Positions 31,739 through 41,069 of a stretch of DNA of 64,000 nucleotides are shown piece after piece. The position numbers and the translations under genes were made by a program. Each line of letters begins with the position of its first letter. Within the stretch, counting starts at the first letter, position 1. The notes under the pieces were generated by a model. The model was given only the letters and a program-made list of their open reading frames with translations, did not search any database and was not told the origin of the DNA. Source of the DNA: Zelonia costaricensis (taxonomy: Eukaryota > Euglenozoa > Kinetoplastea > Trypanosomatida > Trypanosomatidae); contig JASAOO010003543.1 in assembly GCA_030849075.1 (NCBI GenBank), positions 1 through 64,000 of the forward strand, given 5' to 3'.

Positions 31739-33892
31739 ATGCTGCGGTTTGGTGCTCCGGTCATGCGGCTCGCGGTACGCCGGCGAGCGACTGCGCATCG
31801 CTTGCACGCGGGCTGCGGCGTGCCTCGTTGGACCGCACAGTGCGCGTCCGTGCGCCGCTGCCACGCCCCACCGCCCGCCACGGACGCCGCCGCAGAGACG
31901 CCGTCTTTCTTGTCTGCGCTGCTGGAGCCGGCGGCGACGGTGCCGCTGGTCGACACGACCCGCACGTACGCCACGATGGACCTCGTGGAGGGCTGCGACC
32001 GTTACGACCCGGGGCAGCCCAACATCACATCCCTCGCCTCCTCGGCATCGCCGTCGATCCCCGAATCGCGTGAGGGCGATTCGGCTGCTGCCGCGCACTG
32101 CCCACTGCGCGCTGCGCACAGAGAGGGTCGCCTGTGGGAGCACTTTGTAGGGGCCCGGGCTGCGGCGGGCGCGGACGCCACGGGGTCTGCGCAGCCGCCG
32201 GTGTGGTTCGAGCAGCTGTGCAGGGACCTGTACTACCGCACCGACAGCAGCGCCGCTGACGGTCGCGTGGCGGACCACCTCGACGAAGCCGCGCGTGCGA
32301 GTGACCCGGTGGCGGACCTCGAGGCAGCCGCTGCCGCAGCGGCAGGTGCGCGGGGCCGCTCGCACGGCCCGAGCGAGGCGGCGGCGCAGCGCGCAGCGGA
32401 CGCGACGGAGGTGGACCCCTACGCGTGGCTGCCCTTTGCGCTGCTGGATGTGCGGGACTACGTCGTCGGCCCGTACGTGTTCCCGCCGACCGCAACCTAC
32501 ACGGTGGAGCAGCAGGTGAAGCTCTGCCTCGGGCAGCGCCAGCGCGAGTACGTGCACTTCTGCGATGCCTATGCCTTCCCGGCGCGTTGGCAGATGCCGA
32601 CGTCGGTGGGCACGCAGCCGGCGCGGCTTCTCGTCGATCCGGCATGCCCGACGCCGGTGGTGTACCTGCAGTTCTCCCCCGACTTCCCGCCGGCGATGTG
32701 GCTGCCGATGCGGCCAAGTGTGTCAGCCATCCGCGGCGTCCTCAGCAGCTTTGCCGCCCAGGCGTTCCTCCATCGCGAGGAGCAGCACGGTGTGTTCGCG
32801 CAGCGCTACGATGAGGCGAAGCGGGTGATGGAGCTGCAGCAGCTGCCAACCTCCGACGAGGGCGACGTGCTGCGCTTCATGGCGTACGAGGGGCGCAACA
32901 CGCCGTACCTCGATGCCCCGCTGCGCGAGTACCCGAACCAGCAGGAGTTCTACCTGGGCGAGTACGACGACCCGGAGCGGCTGCTCGAGCACGTGGAGCT
33001 GTGCCCGCTGCTGTTTGCCATGCCGCACCTGCGCACCGTCACGGACTTGCACGCCGAGCGCATGATCCCCACCGTCGAGGGGGCCGGCGTCGTGCCGTCG
33101 CTGTTCCGCTGCGTCTTCTCCAAGGCGCTCGTGCAGCTCTCCGTGCACCTCTCCGCCGAGGTGAAGCTGCCCCCGCAGGACCCCGAGGGCTTCCACCTTC
33201 TCTGGAAGGACGCACAGGCCGTGCCCAAGATGCGGATCCCTGTCTTCGCGCGCATCTCGTGGCCCGACAACCGAAACCTCAGCGCTGGCGGGCTGCTCGC
33301 ACGCCGCTTCAACGCGCTCTTCGGGACCGAGTTCGCCTCCGACATCCCAGTGGACGCCGTCATGGCTGTTTTCTACGTCATGCAGTGGGCGCAGAGGGTG
33401 CACGATCTGCTCGGCGTGCAGGGCATGCGCCGGCGCGTGGCGGAGCTGGAGGCGGCGACGCATGTGGCAGAGCCGGCGAAGCTGTACCCCGGCACCCGCG
33501 AGATCCCCAACCCGGAGTACACGGCACAGGAGCGGCTTGGCATGCACGTCCAGTACCTCAGCCACCTTGGCGATCCGCAGGTGCTGGAGACGGTGCAGGC
33601 ACTCCTGCCGCACGCATCAGCACCGGTGCGCATGGGGTGCGCCAAGGCCGCGCTCATCGCCGGCGACCGCGCGCTCTTCCGCCGCATCGTCGCGAGTGAG
33701 CCGCCGGGGCGCATGCAGCACTACATGACGAAGCTCGTGGTGAAGCGCAAGACGCGCGACCTCGTCGATCCCGAGCCGCGGCTGCTGGAGGACCAGTACG
33801 AGTTCGCGGCCCCGCTGTGGACGATGCGCGGCACCCGCATCGACCGCAACACGCTCGAGGGCGCCGTGGACGCGGCGCGCCTGCTGCGGTGA
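31739..33892 (+). CDS. Unrecognised protein with mitochondrial-type N-terminus
   Basis: I do not recognise this 717-residue protein. The start at 31739 is the first ATG after two candidate splice acceptors and gives an N-terminus rich in Arg, Ala and His without acidic residues (MLRFGAPVMRLAVRRRAT...), typical of a mitochondrial presequence. The same frame stays open upstream to an ATG at 31493, but that part is low-complexity. A short Ala-rich, acidic linker lies at about residues 180-225. The rest looks globular and soluble, with Tyr/Trp/Pro-rich segments such as DPYAWLPFALLDVRDYVVGP and no membrane span. The C-terminal part is helical and might be repeat-like, which is a weak impression. 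A kinetoplastid-specific mitochondrial protein (for example of the ribosome or RNA metabolism) would fit but is speculation. Confidence 0.8.
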   Translation: MLRFGAPVMRLAVRRRATAHRLHAGCGVPRWTAQCASVRRCHAPPPATDAAAETPSFLSALLEPAATVPLVDTTRTYATMDLVEGCDRYDPGQPNITSLASSASPSIPESREGDSAAAAHCPLRAAHREGRLWEHFVGARAAAGADATGSAQPPVWFEQLCRDLYYRTDSSAADGRVADHLDEAARASDPVADLEAAAAAAAGARGRSHGPSEAAAQRAADATEVDPYAWLPFALLDVRDYVVGPYVFPPTATYTVEQQVKLCLGQRQREYVHFCDAYAFPARWQMPTSVGTQPARLLVDPACPTPVVYLQFSPDFPPAMWLPMRPSVSAIRGVLSSFAAQAFLHREEQHGVFAQRYDEAKRVMELQQLPTSDEGDVLRFMAYEGRNTPYLDAPLREYPNQQEFYLGEYDDPERLLEHVELCPLLFAMPHLRTVTDLHAERMIPTVEGAGVVPSLFRCVFSKALVQLSVHLSAEVKLPPQDPEGFHLLWKDAQAVPKMRIPVFARISWPDNRNLSAGGLLARRFNALFGTEFASDIPVDAVMAVFYVMQWAQRVHDLLGVQGMRRRVAELEAATHVAEPAKLYPGTREIPNPEYTAQERLGMHVQYLSHLGDPQVLETVQALLPHASAPVRMGCAKAALIAGDRALFRRIVASEPPGRMQHYMTKLVVKRKTRDLVDPEPRLLEDQYEFAAPLWTMRGTRIDRNTLEGAVDAARLLR

Positions 33893-34224
33893 TGTCCGGC
33901 AGCTTGGAGGTGCGGCGGACACTGCTTTTTTTCTTGGCCTGGTCGTGCGTGTGTGTACACCGCGTCACGTGCTGATGGCGCAGGGACGCTGGTCCGTGCC
34001 ACTGTGTGGCTCACCGCTCTGCACCCGCTGCCAAGTCTCGCTTGTGATGGCGTCCTGTGGCGCCGCACCATCTTCACACCGTGCGCCTCGCCGCCTCCTC
34101 TCCGCTTTCAACTCCCACCCGCACCTCGATGGTGTCCAGGCGGAATGGGGTGGGGGGTGGGGGTGGAGAGTGGCGGTGTCAGTTTGGCAGATGTGACGTA
34201 ATCGCCTCTAACACGTGGCTGACC

Positions 34225-34225
<1 letters not shown>

Positions 34226-34263
<38 letters not shown>
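34226..34263. repeat. (CA)n microsatellite
   Basis: About 38 bases of uninterrupted CA lie upstream of the ELP3-like gene. Confidence 0.95.
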
Positions 34264-34265
<2 letters not shown>

Positions 34266-34650
34266 GGAGTGTGTGGGTGCGCGTCCAGCACCGGGAGGTG
34301 CGCCAGACGGCAAGGTGTCACAACCCCGCTCCCCCCAAAAAAAGGGCAAAGACGCGCACACGACAAGGGACTGCACCCCCCCCCCCCGCCCACTCCTCTC
34401 GATGCGCAGTGCACGTCGTTTGTGCTGCATTCGCTGGCACGTGTATCAGAAGCTGATCTGGTAGGTTCGGACGGGTGGGGCCCAACGGATACGCCGCCTT
34501 CACACCCAACACAGAGCGCGGGGGGCGGGCACAGCTCCCCCCTCCTCTCTCTCCCTCTCCACCGTTGCCCTCCATTCCCGTCCTCGCACAGTACACCAGT
34601 AAAGCGCTTCGCATCCACAGCGCGCACTGCAAACCTCAAACTCTTCAGTT

Positions 34651-34675
34651 TCTCCTCCTCCTCCCCACCTTGCAG
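34651..34675 (+). promoter_or_regulatory. Candidate spliced-leader acceptor for the ELP3-like mRNA
   Basis: A C/T tract is followed by TTGCAG with the AG at 34674-34675, 126 bases before the ATG at 34801. Confidence 0.55.
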
Positions 34676-34800
34676 AGGGGTGCCCTCCTCTTCTGCGAGT
34701 CTGCCGCGCCCTTCGCTTTCCTGTCGGAGAGGAGTCTTATCCCCTGCCACGCACCCGTAGAGGTCTGCCACCCACCCCAGCCTCCGTCGTCCCCAGTCTC

Positions 34801-36924
34801 ATGAGCGAACCGGATCCCAAGCGCCTGCGCACGGAGCGGCCTGTGTCGCCGCCGGACAGCCCGGCTCTCCCGTCCCCGTCCGCCTCGCCATCGATCCGGC
34901 CAGGTGGCAGCGGGGGTGCGGCTTCCTCCTCCCCTTCTCTGCCCTCCACCGCGCTGCACACGAGCGCGAAGGAGGCGCGCTTCGAGGGCCGCTGCATGCC
35001 GGCGGGCTTCCACTCCCTCCTCGGCGACTACGCGGTGCCGAACGAGGCCAAGGATGTGGAGGACCTCGTCGGCGGGCACGAGGACTTCAGCGACCTCCCA
35101 CCGGCGCGCCGCGAGGCCCTCATGCAGTCGGTGCGCACGCTGATGAAGAAGGCGGCGGGGGCCACGTCAGCGGGCCAGCTGGAGCACCTACGCGTGAAGG
35201 CCTCACGGCTGCCGGGCTTCAAGGACACGGCGCGCAAGTCGGAACTGACGGCGGCGTACCGGCAGCTCGTCCGCGAGGGCGCCGTGCGGGAGAGCGCGGT
35301 GATCGAGGAGCTGCTCATCCGCAAGAAGGGCAAGTCGCACAGTGGGGTGCTCGTGGTGACGGTGTTCATGGGGCCTGGCGAGTTCAGCTGCCCCAAGGAC
35401 TGCCACTACTGCCCCAACCAGCCCGGCATCGCGCGCAGCTACCTGCTGAAGGAGCCAGGCGTGCTGCGCGGCTTTAGGAATGGCTGGGACCCCATCAGCC
35501 AGTTCTACGACCGCGCCAGCGCGCTGGAGAACAACGGCCACGTCGTGGACAAGATTGAGCTCATCATCCTTGGCGGCACCTTCTCCTTCTACCCGAAACA
35601 GTACGCGGAGGAGTTCATGACCGCCTCCTTCTACGCGGCCAACACGTACTACGACTCCGCGCCGCTGCGGCCGATGCGCGGTCTGGCGGACGAGATCACG
35701 CTGAACGAGGAGGCGCGCTGCCGCATCATCGGCGTTACGGTCGAGACGCGGCCCGACTACATCAGCGCGCGCGAGCTGCGCCGCTTTCGCACGCTGGGCG
35801 TCACCCGCGTGCAGCTCGGCATTCAGCACCTCGACGACGACATCCTCACGATCATCAACCGCGACTGCCCGACGGCGAAGACGGTGGTGGCGATCCAGCG
35901 CCTGCTGGACGCGGGATTCAAGGTGGATGCGCACTGGATGCCCGACCTGCCGGGCAGCAGCTTCGAGAAGGACATGGAGCTCTTCGAGACCCTCTTCTCG
36001 CACGAGAACACCTCCTTCCAGGTGGATCAGTGGAAGGTGTACCCCACGGCAACGGTACCGTACACAAAGATCAGTGAGTGGTACGAGCAGGGGCTGTACA
36101 AGCCGTACGCGGAGTTGGAGAACGGCGCCTACATGGTGAAGCTGCTCGTGTACATCATGGAGCACTGCCCGTACCGCATTCGACTCAACCGCATCATTCG
36201 CGATATCCCGACGACCTACATCATGGGCGGCGAGAAGCGGTGCAACCTGCGGCAGGTGATCCAGGCGGAGATGCGGGCCCGCAACATCCGCTGCAGGGAC
36301 ATCCGCGAGCGGGAGTGCAAGGGCAGCCCCATCGACCGTGCCCACACCCACCTCTTCACGGACGAGTTCCGCGCGAGCGAGGGGACGGAGCTGTACCTGT
36401 CCGTCGAGAACGAGACTCGAACGCAGCTCTACGGGCACCTGCGGCTGCGGCTGCGCGATGACGCCGTCATGGAGGAGCGCAATGTCCTTCCCGTGCTGCG
36501 CGGCTGCGCCCTCATCCGCGAGCTGCACACGTACGGCAAGCTCGTCGCTGTTAGCCAGCACAACACTGGGCACGAGTCGCAGCACGTCGGGGTCGGCACG
36601 CAGCTCATGCGTGAAGCGGAGCGCGTTGCCAAGGAGCGCGGCTTCCACCGCACCGCCGTCATCGCCGGCGTGGGGGTGCGGCGGTACTACGCGAAGCTGG
36701 GCTACCACCTGGAGGAGACGTACATGGTGAAGGTGCTGGACGACCCAGCAGGCACGATTACCGAGGCGCAGGTGGTGCAGGACGACGACAACGAAAACTC
36801 CGCCTATCACAGCCTCGTGAACTCCGTGAAGGCGTTCTTCGGCTTTGGCAAGGCCGCCGCATCCGCCGCAACACCAACATCAGCACCAGCAGCGGCACCG
36901 GCGGGTAAGCCGGACGCCGCGTAG
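34801..36924 (+). CDS. ELP3-like radical-SAM / GNAT enzyme (Elongator catalytic subunit paralogue)
   Basis: The 707-residue protein has the ELP3 domain order: a helical N-terminal part, a radical-SAM domain and a C-terminal acetyl-CoA-binding GNAT domain. ELP3 proteins carboxymethylate wobble uridine of tRNA within Elongator. The cluster cysteines are C197, C201 and C204 (CPKDCHYCPN). Further ELP3 signatures are GGTFSFYPKQY, IGVTVETRPDY, LGIQH and HWMPDLPG; the GNAT part shows QHVGVG (594-599) and GVRRYYAKLGYHLEETYMVK. The cluster motif is C-x3-C-x2-C, shorter than the C-x9-C-x2-C of human ELP3, and the tail ends in an Ala/Pro-rich segment after about 670. Trypanosomatids are known to have two ELP3 paralogues; the divergent motif suggests this may be the ELP3b type, which in T. 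brucei is reported to be nucleolar and to affect rRNA transcription. That paralogue choice is inference. Confidence 0.93.
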   Translation: MSEPDPKRLRTERPVSPPDSPALPSPSASPSIRPGGSGGAASSSPSLPSTALHTSAKEARFEGRCMPAGFHSLLGDYAVPNEAKDVEDLVGGHEDFSDLPPARREALMQSVRTLMKKAAGATSAGQLEHLRVKASRLPGFKDTARKSELTAAYRQLVREGAVRESAVIEELLIRKKGKSHSGVLVVTVFMGPGEFSCPKDCHYCPNQPGIARSYLLKEPGVLRGFRNGWDPISQFYDRASALENNGHVVDKIELIILGGTFSFYPKQYAEEFMTASFYAANTYYDSAPLRPMRGLADEITLNEEARCRIIGVTVETRPDYISARELRRFRTLGVTRVQLGIQHLDDDILTIINRDCPTAKTVVAIQRLLDAGFKVDAHWMPDLPGSSFEKDMELFETLFSHENTSFQVDQWKVYPTATVPYTKISEWYEQGLYKPYAELENGAYMVKLLVYIMEHCPYRIRLNRIIRDIPTTYIMGGEKRCNLRQVIQAEMRARNIRCRDIRERECKGSPIDRAHTHLFTDEFRASEGTELYLSVENETRTQLYGHLRLRLRDDAVMEERNVLPVLRGCALIRELHTYGKLVAVSQHNTGHESQHVGVGTQLMREAERVAKERGFHRTAVIAGVGVRRYYAKLGYHLEETYMVKVLDDPAGTITEAQVVQDDDNENSAYHSLVNSVKAFFGFGKAAASAATPTSAPAAAPAGKPDAA

Positions 36925-37057
36925 CGCAGCGGCAATCGCTGAGGTGCGCACGCGAAGAGACCAGCGAGGTCGTTGCGGCGGGCACGGCGCTGTCTCACCG
37001 CTGCAGCTGCCTTGACCTGCATCACCTCCTCCTCCCCCTCTTCTCTTCCTCCACTGC

Positions 37058-37118
<61 letters not shown>

Positions 37119-38101
37119 GCGTTAGTTGGTGAGAAGGGTCGGTGGGCGGCCCCCCCGTTCCCCCGTCCCTCTCCCTCCGTGCACCGCACATCTTCTGCTT
37201 GCTCTTACGTGCGCTCCCCCCCCCCGTTGCTAAGGCCGCGGTTCTGAACTCTCCTTCCCCTCCTCATACGTGTCGCCCGATCCAGGGAACGGGCGCAGGG
37301 GAGGGGACGGCCTCGTGTAAACACGTACCTTGACACCGCCCCTCCGCCCTCGCCTCAAATGCACACGCACGCATAGACGTAAGCAACGTGCAGCGCTCTG
37401 TCTCTCTGTGTGCGTGTGTGTGTGTGATAGTGGAGGGGCATGCGTGGGCGAATAAAGTTGTCTCGACGACGCAGCTGCGCAGGAGCGGCGACACGCACGC
37501 ACGCGGACTTCAACCACGCCTACGCGTGAGCTGCTGCTTCCTTGCGTCTCCCTATTGAGTAACGATGTCTTGGAGAGATGATGGCGGCGGTGAAGGAAAC
37601 CTGCTTTCAACGCGATGCCGTGCCGCTCTCGTGGCACAAGGGCGTGCGCTGCTGCCTTGCGGTCCGTCGTGTCCACTGACACGATGCACGAAGCACGTGT
37701 ACGCGTCCTCGTCCGCCTCGCGTTTAGATCCACCGTCCCTCTCCTCTATGCCGCCGCCGCCGGATTTTGTTTTTACCTGTCCTGCCTTGCACGCTGCCAG
37801 CACGGCACGCACTCCCGTTGCACCGCCCCGCCCTCCACCCCTCCCACGTACGCCTCTGAGCCGTGACTTCCTTCTCGCAAGCCGCACACCGGTCGCGTCA
37901 CAACCCCCCCTCGCTCTCTGCATTGACACTGGTGCACCGCTCAGTCGAGGTCGCCGCACCGTGACGGTGCACAAGCTCTTCCTCAACTCTCCGTCCCTTG
38001 AGCCTGCGACGCAGCCATCCCCCCCCCCCCCCCCGGCCCCCTCGGTGCCTCCTGTCTCGCCTCTCTGTAAACTCTGCCCTTGCTGTCGACCCGCGAAGGC
38101 A
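36925..38101. other. Intergenic region after the ELP3-like gene
   Basis: No gene is supported. A (TG)n run of 57 bases lies at 37061-37117. The frame of the next gene is open back to an ATG at 37565, but the added 179 residues are Pro/Ser/Arg-rich and low in G/C-ending codons, and long C-runs interrupt (38017-38034), so they are taken as untranslated. Confidence 0.6.
37061..37117. repeat. (TG)n microsatellite, longest in the window
   Basis: About 28 uninterrupted TG units lie roughly 135 bases after the ELP3-like stop codon. The run is pure, so its length is likely to vary between strains and assemblies. Confidence 0.95.
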
Positions 38102-39439
38102 ATGGTACCCGGCTTCCGCCGCACCGGAGCCGGGGCGGCCTCGATGCGGCGCTGCTTGGCGATGACGGCGGCGTGCGCACGCGTCCACGCCGCTGCTGCC
38201 GCTTCCGCCTTCTCGACGTCCCCACACGGCACGCGTGTGACGTCGCGCGCCGGTGCTGCCCTCGCCGCAGCGCAGACGTGCACCTCCGCCGCCCCGCTGC
38301 ACACCGCGCTGCGCCACAAGTCCATCGCGGAGACGATCCACAACATGACGATCATGCGCATGGGCGCGGCGCACAAGCCGCAGACCCTCACGTCCAAAGA
38401 CATCCCAGCTGGCCCCCGAGCCGGCGTCGGCCACGACCCTGTATTCGCCGAGTTCATGACAAAGCAGATTGCGGGGCCGCTGCGGCGCAAGCACAGCAAC
38501 ACGCCGGAGGACTACCTGAACGTGGACGAGGCCGCCAAGTGGATGGACGCGAAGGCGGCCGCGAAGGTGCTGGGCATCAAGGAGGTGGACCTGCCCAAGC
38601 TGAACAAGGTCGTGCTTGAGGAGAAGTTCCGCACGGCATACAAGGAGCGGACGAACGCGCATCAGGAGGAGGTGGCGATTGCAACTGAGGTGCTGCTCGA
38701 GTACCTCGACTCCAGCGTGCACGTCAAGAAGAGCAAGCAGTACTACCGCAAGTTTCTCGACAACGCGCGGTCGGAGATCGATCAGGAGCTCACGAGCGAC
38801 CGGCGGCGTCGCGGGCAGTCGCTGATGGTGTGGTTTGCCATCGCCATTACCGGGGCCTACGGCATCGTCATCTTCGTCGCCTACTCGCGCAACTTCGTCT
38901 CGCGCAAGGACGTGAGCAACATCGGCGCGCGGACGTCCGAGTACTTCGTCATGACCTTCCTGCAGCCTAAGAACACGGAGCCGAAGCCGGACTATGCGAC
39001 TCGCTACTTCCACACGCCGACCTCGATGGAGCTGGACAAGAAGACCGGGCGCTACGACAAGAAGTTCCAGAACAGCGAGGAGGCGCGGCTGGCCGAGCAG
39101 GCGGACGCGTACGCCGCGGAGGAAGACGCGGAGATGGTGAAGCTCTTCAACGAGGAGCGCGAGCGCGCGGGGCGGGACCGGCAGAACGACATGGCACGCG
39201 ACAGCCGCGTCGCCGTGTATCTGCCCGAGGAGCTCGAGGGCGGCGGCGCCGTGGCGAGTGCGCCGCGGGAGCGGAGCAAGAAGTTGGCCTTTGAGGAGAT
39301 GTCGTTGCGCGACTTCGCCGGCCTGCTCGCCAGCAACTTCGGCGGCGGCTCGCGGTTCCAGCGGCTGACGGAGGAGACGTCGGCGCGCGCCGAGCACCTC
39401 AACGCCGCGCGCGAACGCGTCAAGTCGGAGGAGGCGTAG
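38102..39439 (+). CDS. Single-span, probably mitochondrial membrane protein with a possible J-like region
   Basis: From the ATG at 38102 the protein has 445 residues. The N-terminus is Arg/Ala-rich with almost no acidic residues over about 55 residues, as expected of a mitochondrial presequence. One clear transmembrane span lies at about 241-262 (LMVWFAIAITGAYGIVIFVA). The part before the span includes AAAKVLGIKEVDLPKLNKVV and a helix with EVLLEYLDS, which has the spacing of a degenerate J domain without an HPD motif, as in Pam16-type proteins; this is a weak resemblance. The C-terminal part is charged, helical and soluble. I cannot assign a function. The start is uncertain: other ATGs lie a few codons downstream, and a candidate acceptor AG at 38097-38098 sits almost on the start. 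Confidence 0.8.
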   Translation: MVPGFRRTGAGAASMRRCLAMTAACARVHAAAAASAFSTSPHGTRVTSRAGAALAAAQTCTSAAPLHTALRHKSIAETIHNMTIMRMGAAHKPQTLTSKDIPAGPRAGVGHDPVFAEFMTKQIAGPLRRKHSNTPEDYLNVDEAAKWMDAKAAAKVLGIKEVDLPKLNKVVLEEKFRTAYKERTNAHQEEVAIATEVLLEYLDSSVHVKKSKQYYRKFLDNARSEIDQELTSDRRRRGQSLMVWFAIAITGAYGIVIFVAYSRNFVSRKDVSNIGARTSEYFVMTFLQPKNTEPKPDYATRYFHTPTSMELDKKTGRYDKKFQNSEEARLAEQADAYAAEEDAEMVKLFNEERERAGRDRQNDMARDSRVAVYLPEELEGGGAVASAPRERSKKLAFEEMSLRDFAGLLASNFGGGSRFQRLTEETSARAEHLNAARERVKSEEA

Positions 39440-39514
39440 GCACGAAGCTCCCCGAGTGGGGTGTGTGTGTGTGGGGGGTGGGTGGGTGATGATGAGGGCG
39501 GTGGAGGTTGCGCT

Positions 39515-39543
39515 TGTGTGTGTGTGTGTGTGTGTGTGTGTGT
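39515..39543. repeat. (TG)n microsatellite
   Basis: About 14 TG units lie 75 bases after a stop codon. Confidence 0.9.
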
Positions 39544-39899
39544 CTGTGTGTCGACGGGCAAGTGGTCGACAGCTGACTCCTGCTTTGTTCTTGCGCCCCC
39601 CTCCCCCACCGCGGGCAGTTTGGTGTATTCACATCTAAGACCCGAAAGCTGGGCGGTGCGCCGCATCGTAGCGACTCCGGGCCCCGGCCCGCACACTCGA
39701 CAGCACGTGTTGGCAGCACAGGCACCTGCGAAGTGAAGCTTACAAGATAACAGAGAAGAACGGTGGCAGCGGAACGAGAGCGGCGGGGATGTCAGAGGCA
39801 TCGACTGCTTGCCTGCAGCAGTGAGTGGAGGAGCGGACCCAACCTTCTCCCACTCGTACTGGCGTGCCGACGCGTGCAGTAACGTGCTCTCGCCGACTC

Positions 39900-39924
39900 C
39901 ACACACACACACACACACACACAC
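39900..39924. repeat. (CA)n microsatellite
   Basis: About 12 CA units lie in the intergenic region upstream of the carrier gene. Confidence 0.9.
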
Positions 39925-40795
39925 GTGCCAGCCTTGTTATGTGTGTTGTGCCAATGGTGCGACTACAACGCGCGCGCGCGCGCAAACGCGCCGGCGTTGC
40001 AGCGAGAAGGACGCGTGCACCCCGCGCGGCAGACGGACGCGCCCCTCTTTTGCAGGCTGGACTGCAGCACGATGGCGATGGCGTCGCACGGGGCCTCACT
40101 CCCCCTTCTTCCCCCCCCCCCTGGTCCTCACACCTGTTGCCCGTTCGCTCTCTCTCTCTCCGCCACTGCGCCCCCACTTCCGGCATGTCTGCGTGCGTCA
40201 TCCCCACCTCCACCCACGCCTCCGTCTCTCGCAGGGTCAGCAGGCTGACTGATCTGTCACAGCATAGCCCCGCGGCCCCCCCCCCTCTCCGCCTCTCCCG
40301 CTCTCCTAATTCTCATATTACCCCGAGTCCCCCCCTCCTTCTCGCCACGCGACTCCGACACGTAAAGGGCCACAACGCGTTGGGACAGGACGTCGCTTGA
40401 CGAGGTGCGCTTCTCTTCTGTGATCTCTTCTGTGTCTCCGCGTGTGTACGCGTGTCATTAAGGGCGTGTGTAGCGAGCGGCCCCGCCGTCGTCTGGAACA
40501 CACGCGCCTTCGTTGACTTGTTTTACCCAACCACTTTGGTGCCGCCTGCCGCTCCTCTTCCACGCTGCATCACACACACACACACGCGAACGAGGCAAGG
40601 GACTCGAGTGAACAGGCGCGGTGCGGCATCTTGTCAACGCAAAGAGCTGCAAGAGTGCCTTCCCCTCTTGTCGTGTGGGCGCGGGTCAGCCCCTCATCTC
40701 TGCTGGTTCCCTCTTCCCCAAACCGCGCTCTCCGTGGCGTCGTGGCTTCTTCACACACCGACCGCGAAGTGGCGGTACGAAGACGCAACTTCGCG

Positions 40796-40837
40796 CTCTT
40801 TTCCTTCTTCTTCTTCTTCTCTCACTTCTCCTCCCAG
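40796..40837 (+). promoter_or_regulatory. Candidate spliced-leader acceptor for the carrier mRNA
   Basis: A TTC-rich pyrimidine tract of about 40 bases ends in CCCAG, AG at 40836-40837, 233 bases before the ATG at 41070. Confidence 0.55.
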
Positions 40838-41069
40838 CGCGGGAAGTCAAGCCCGCGTCGTGTCACACGCGGTACGCCGGCTGCACCTCGTCGCACTCCC
40901 TCCCTTTCCGTCTCCCCCTCGACTCCATCGCCCCCCCCCCCTCCGCACTTCTCCGCTCGCGCCGTGTTGCACTTCCCTCTAACGTGTTGCGTGGTTTGGT
41001 GCTGGACACCCCCGCTGTTGTCGTGGCTCGAGGCGACAGTCGTCTTTGCTCTCCTTCCGGTTGACTATC

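Larger units (their letters stand above)
33893..34800. other. Intergenic region before the ELP3-like gene
   Basis: No gene is supported. It contains a pure (CA)n run at 34226-34263, a C-run near 34376-34388 and the acceptor tract at 34651-34675. Confidence 0.65.
39440..41069. other. Intergenic region before the mitochondrial carrier gene
   Basis: No gene is supported. (TG)n at 39515-39543 follows the upstream stop, (CA)n at 39900-39924 comes next, and a long C/T tract with AG at 40836-40837 precedes the carrier gene. Confidence 0.65.

Noticed and set aside
37565..38101. N-terminal extension of the single-span mitochondrial protein by 179 residues
   Set aside because: It runs through C-homopolymers and pyrimidine tracts typical of non-coding DNA and would mask the evident presequence.
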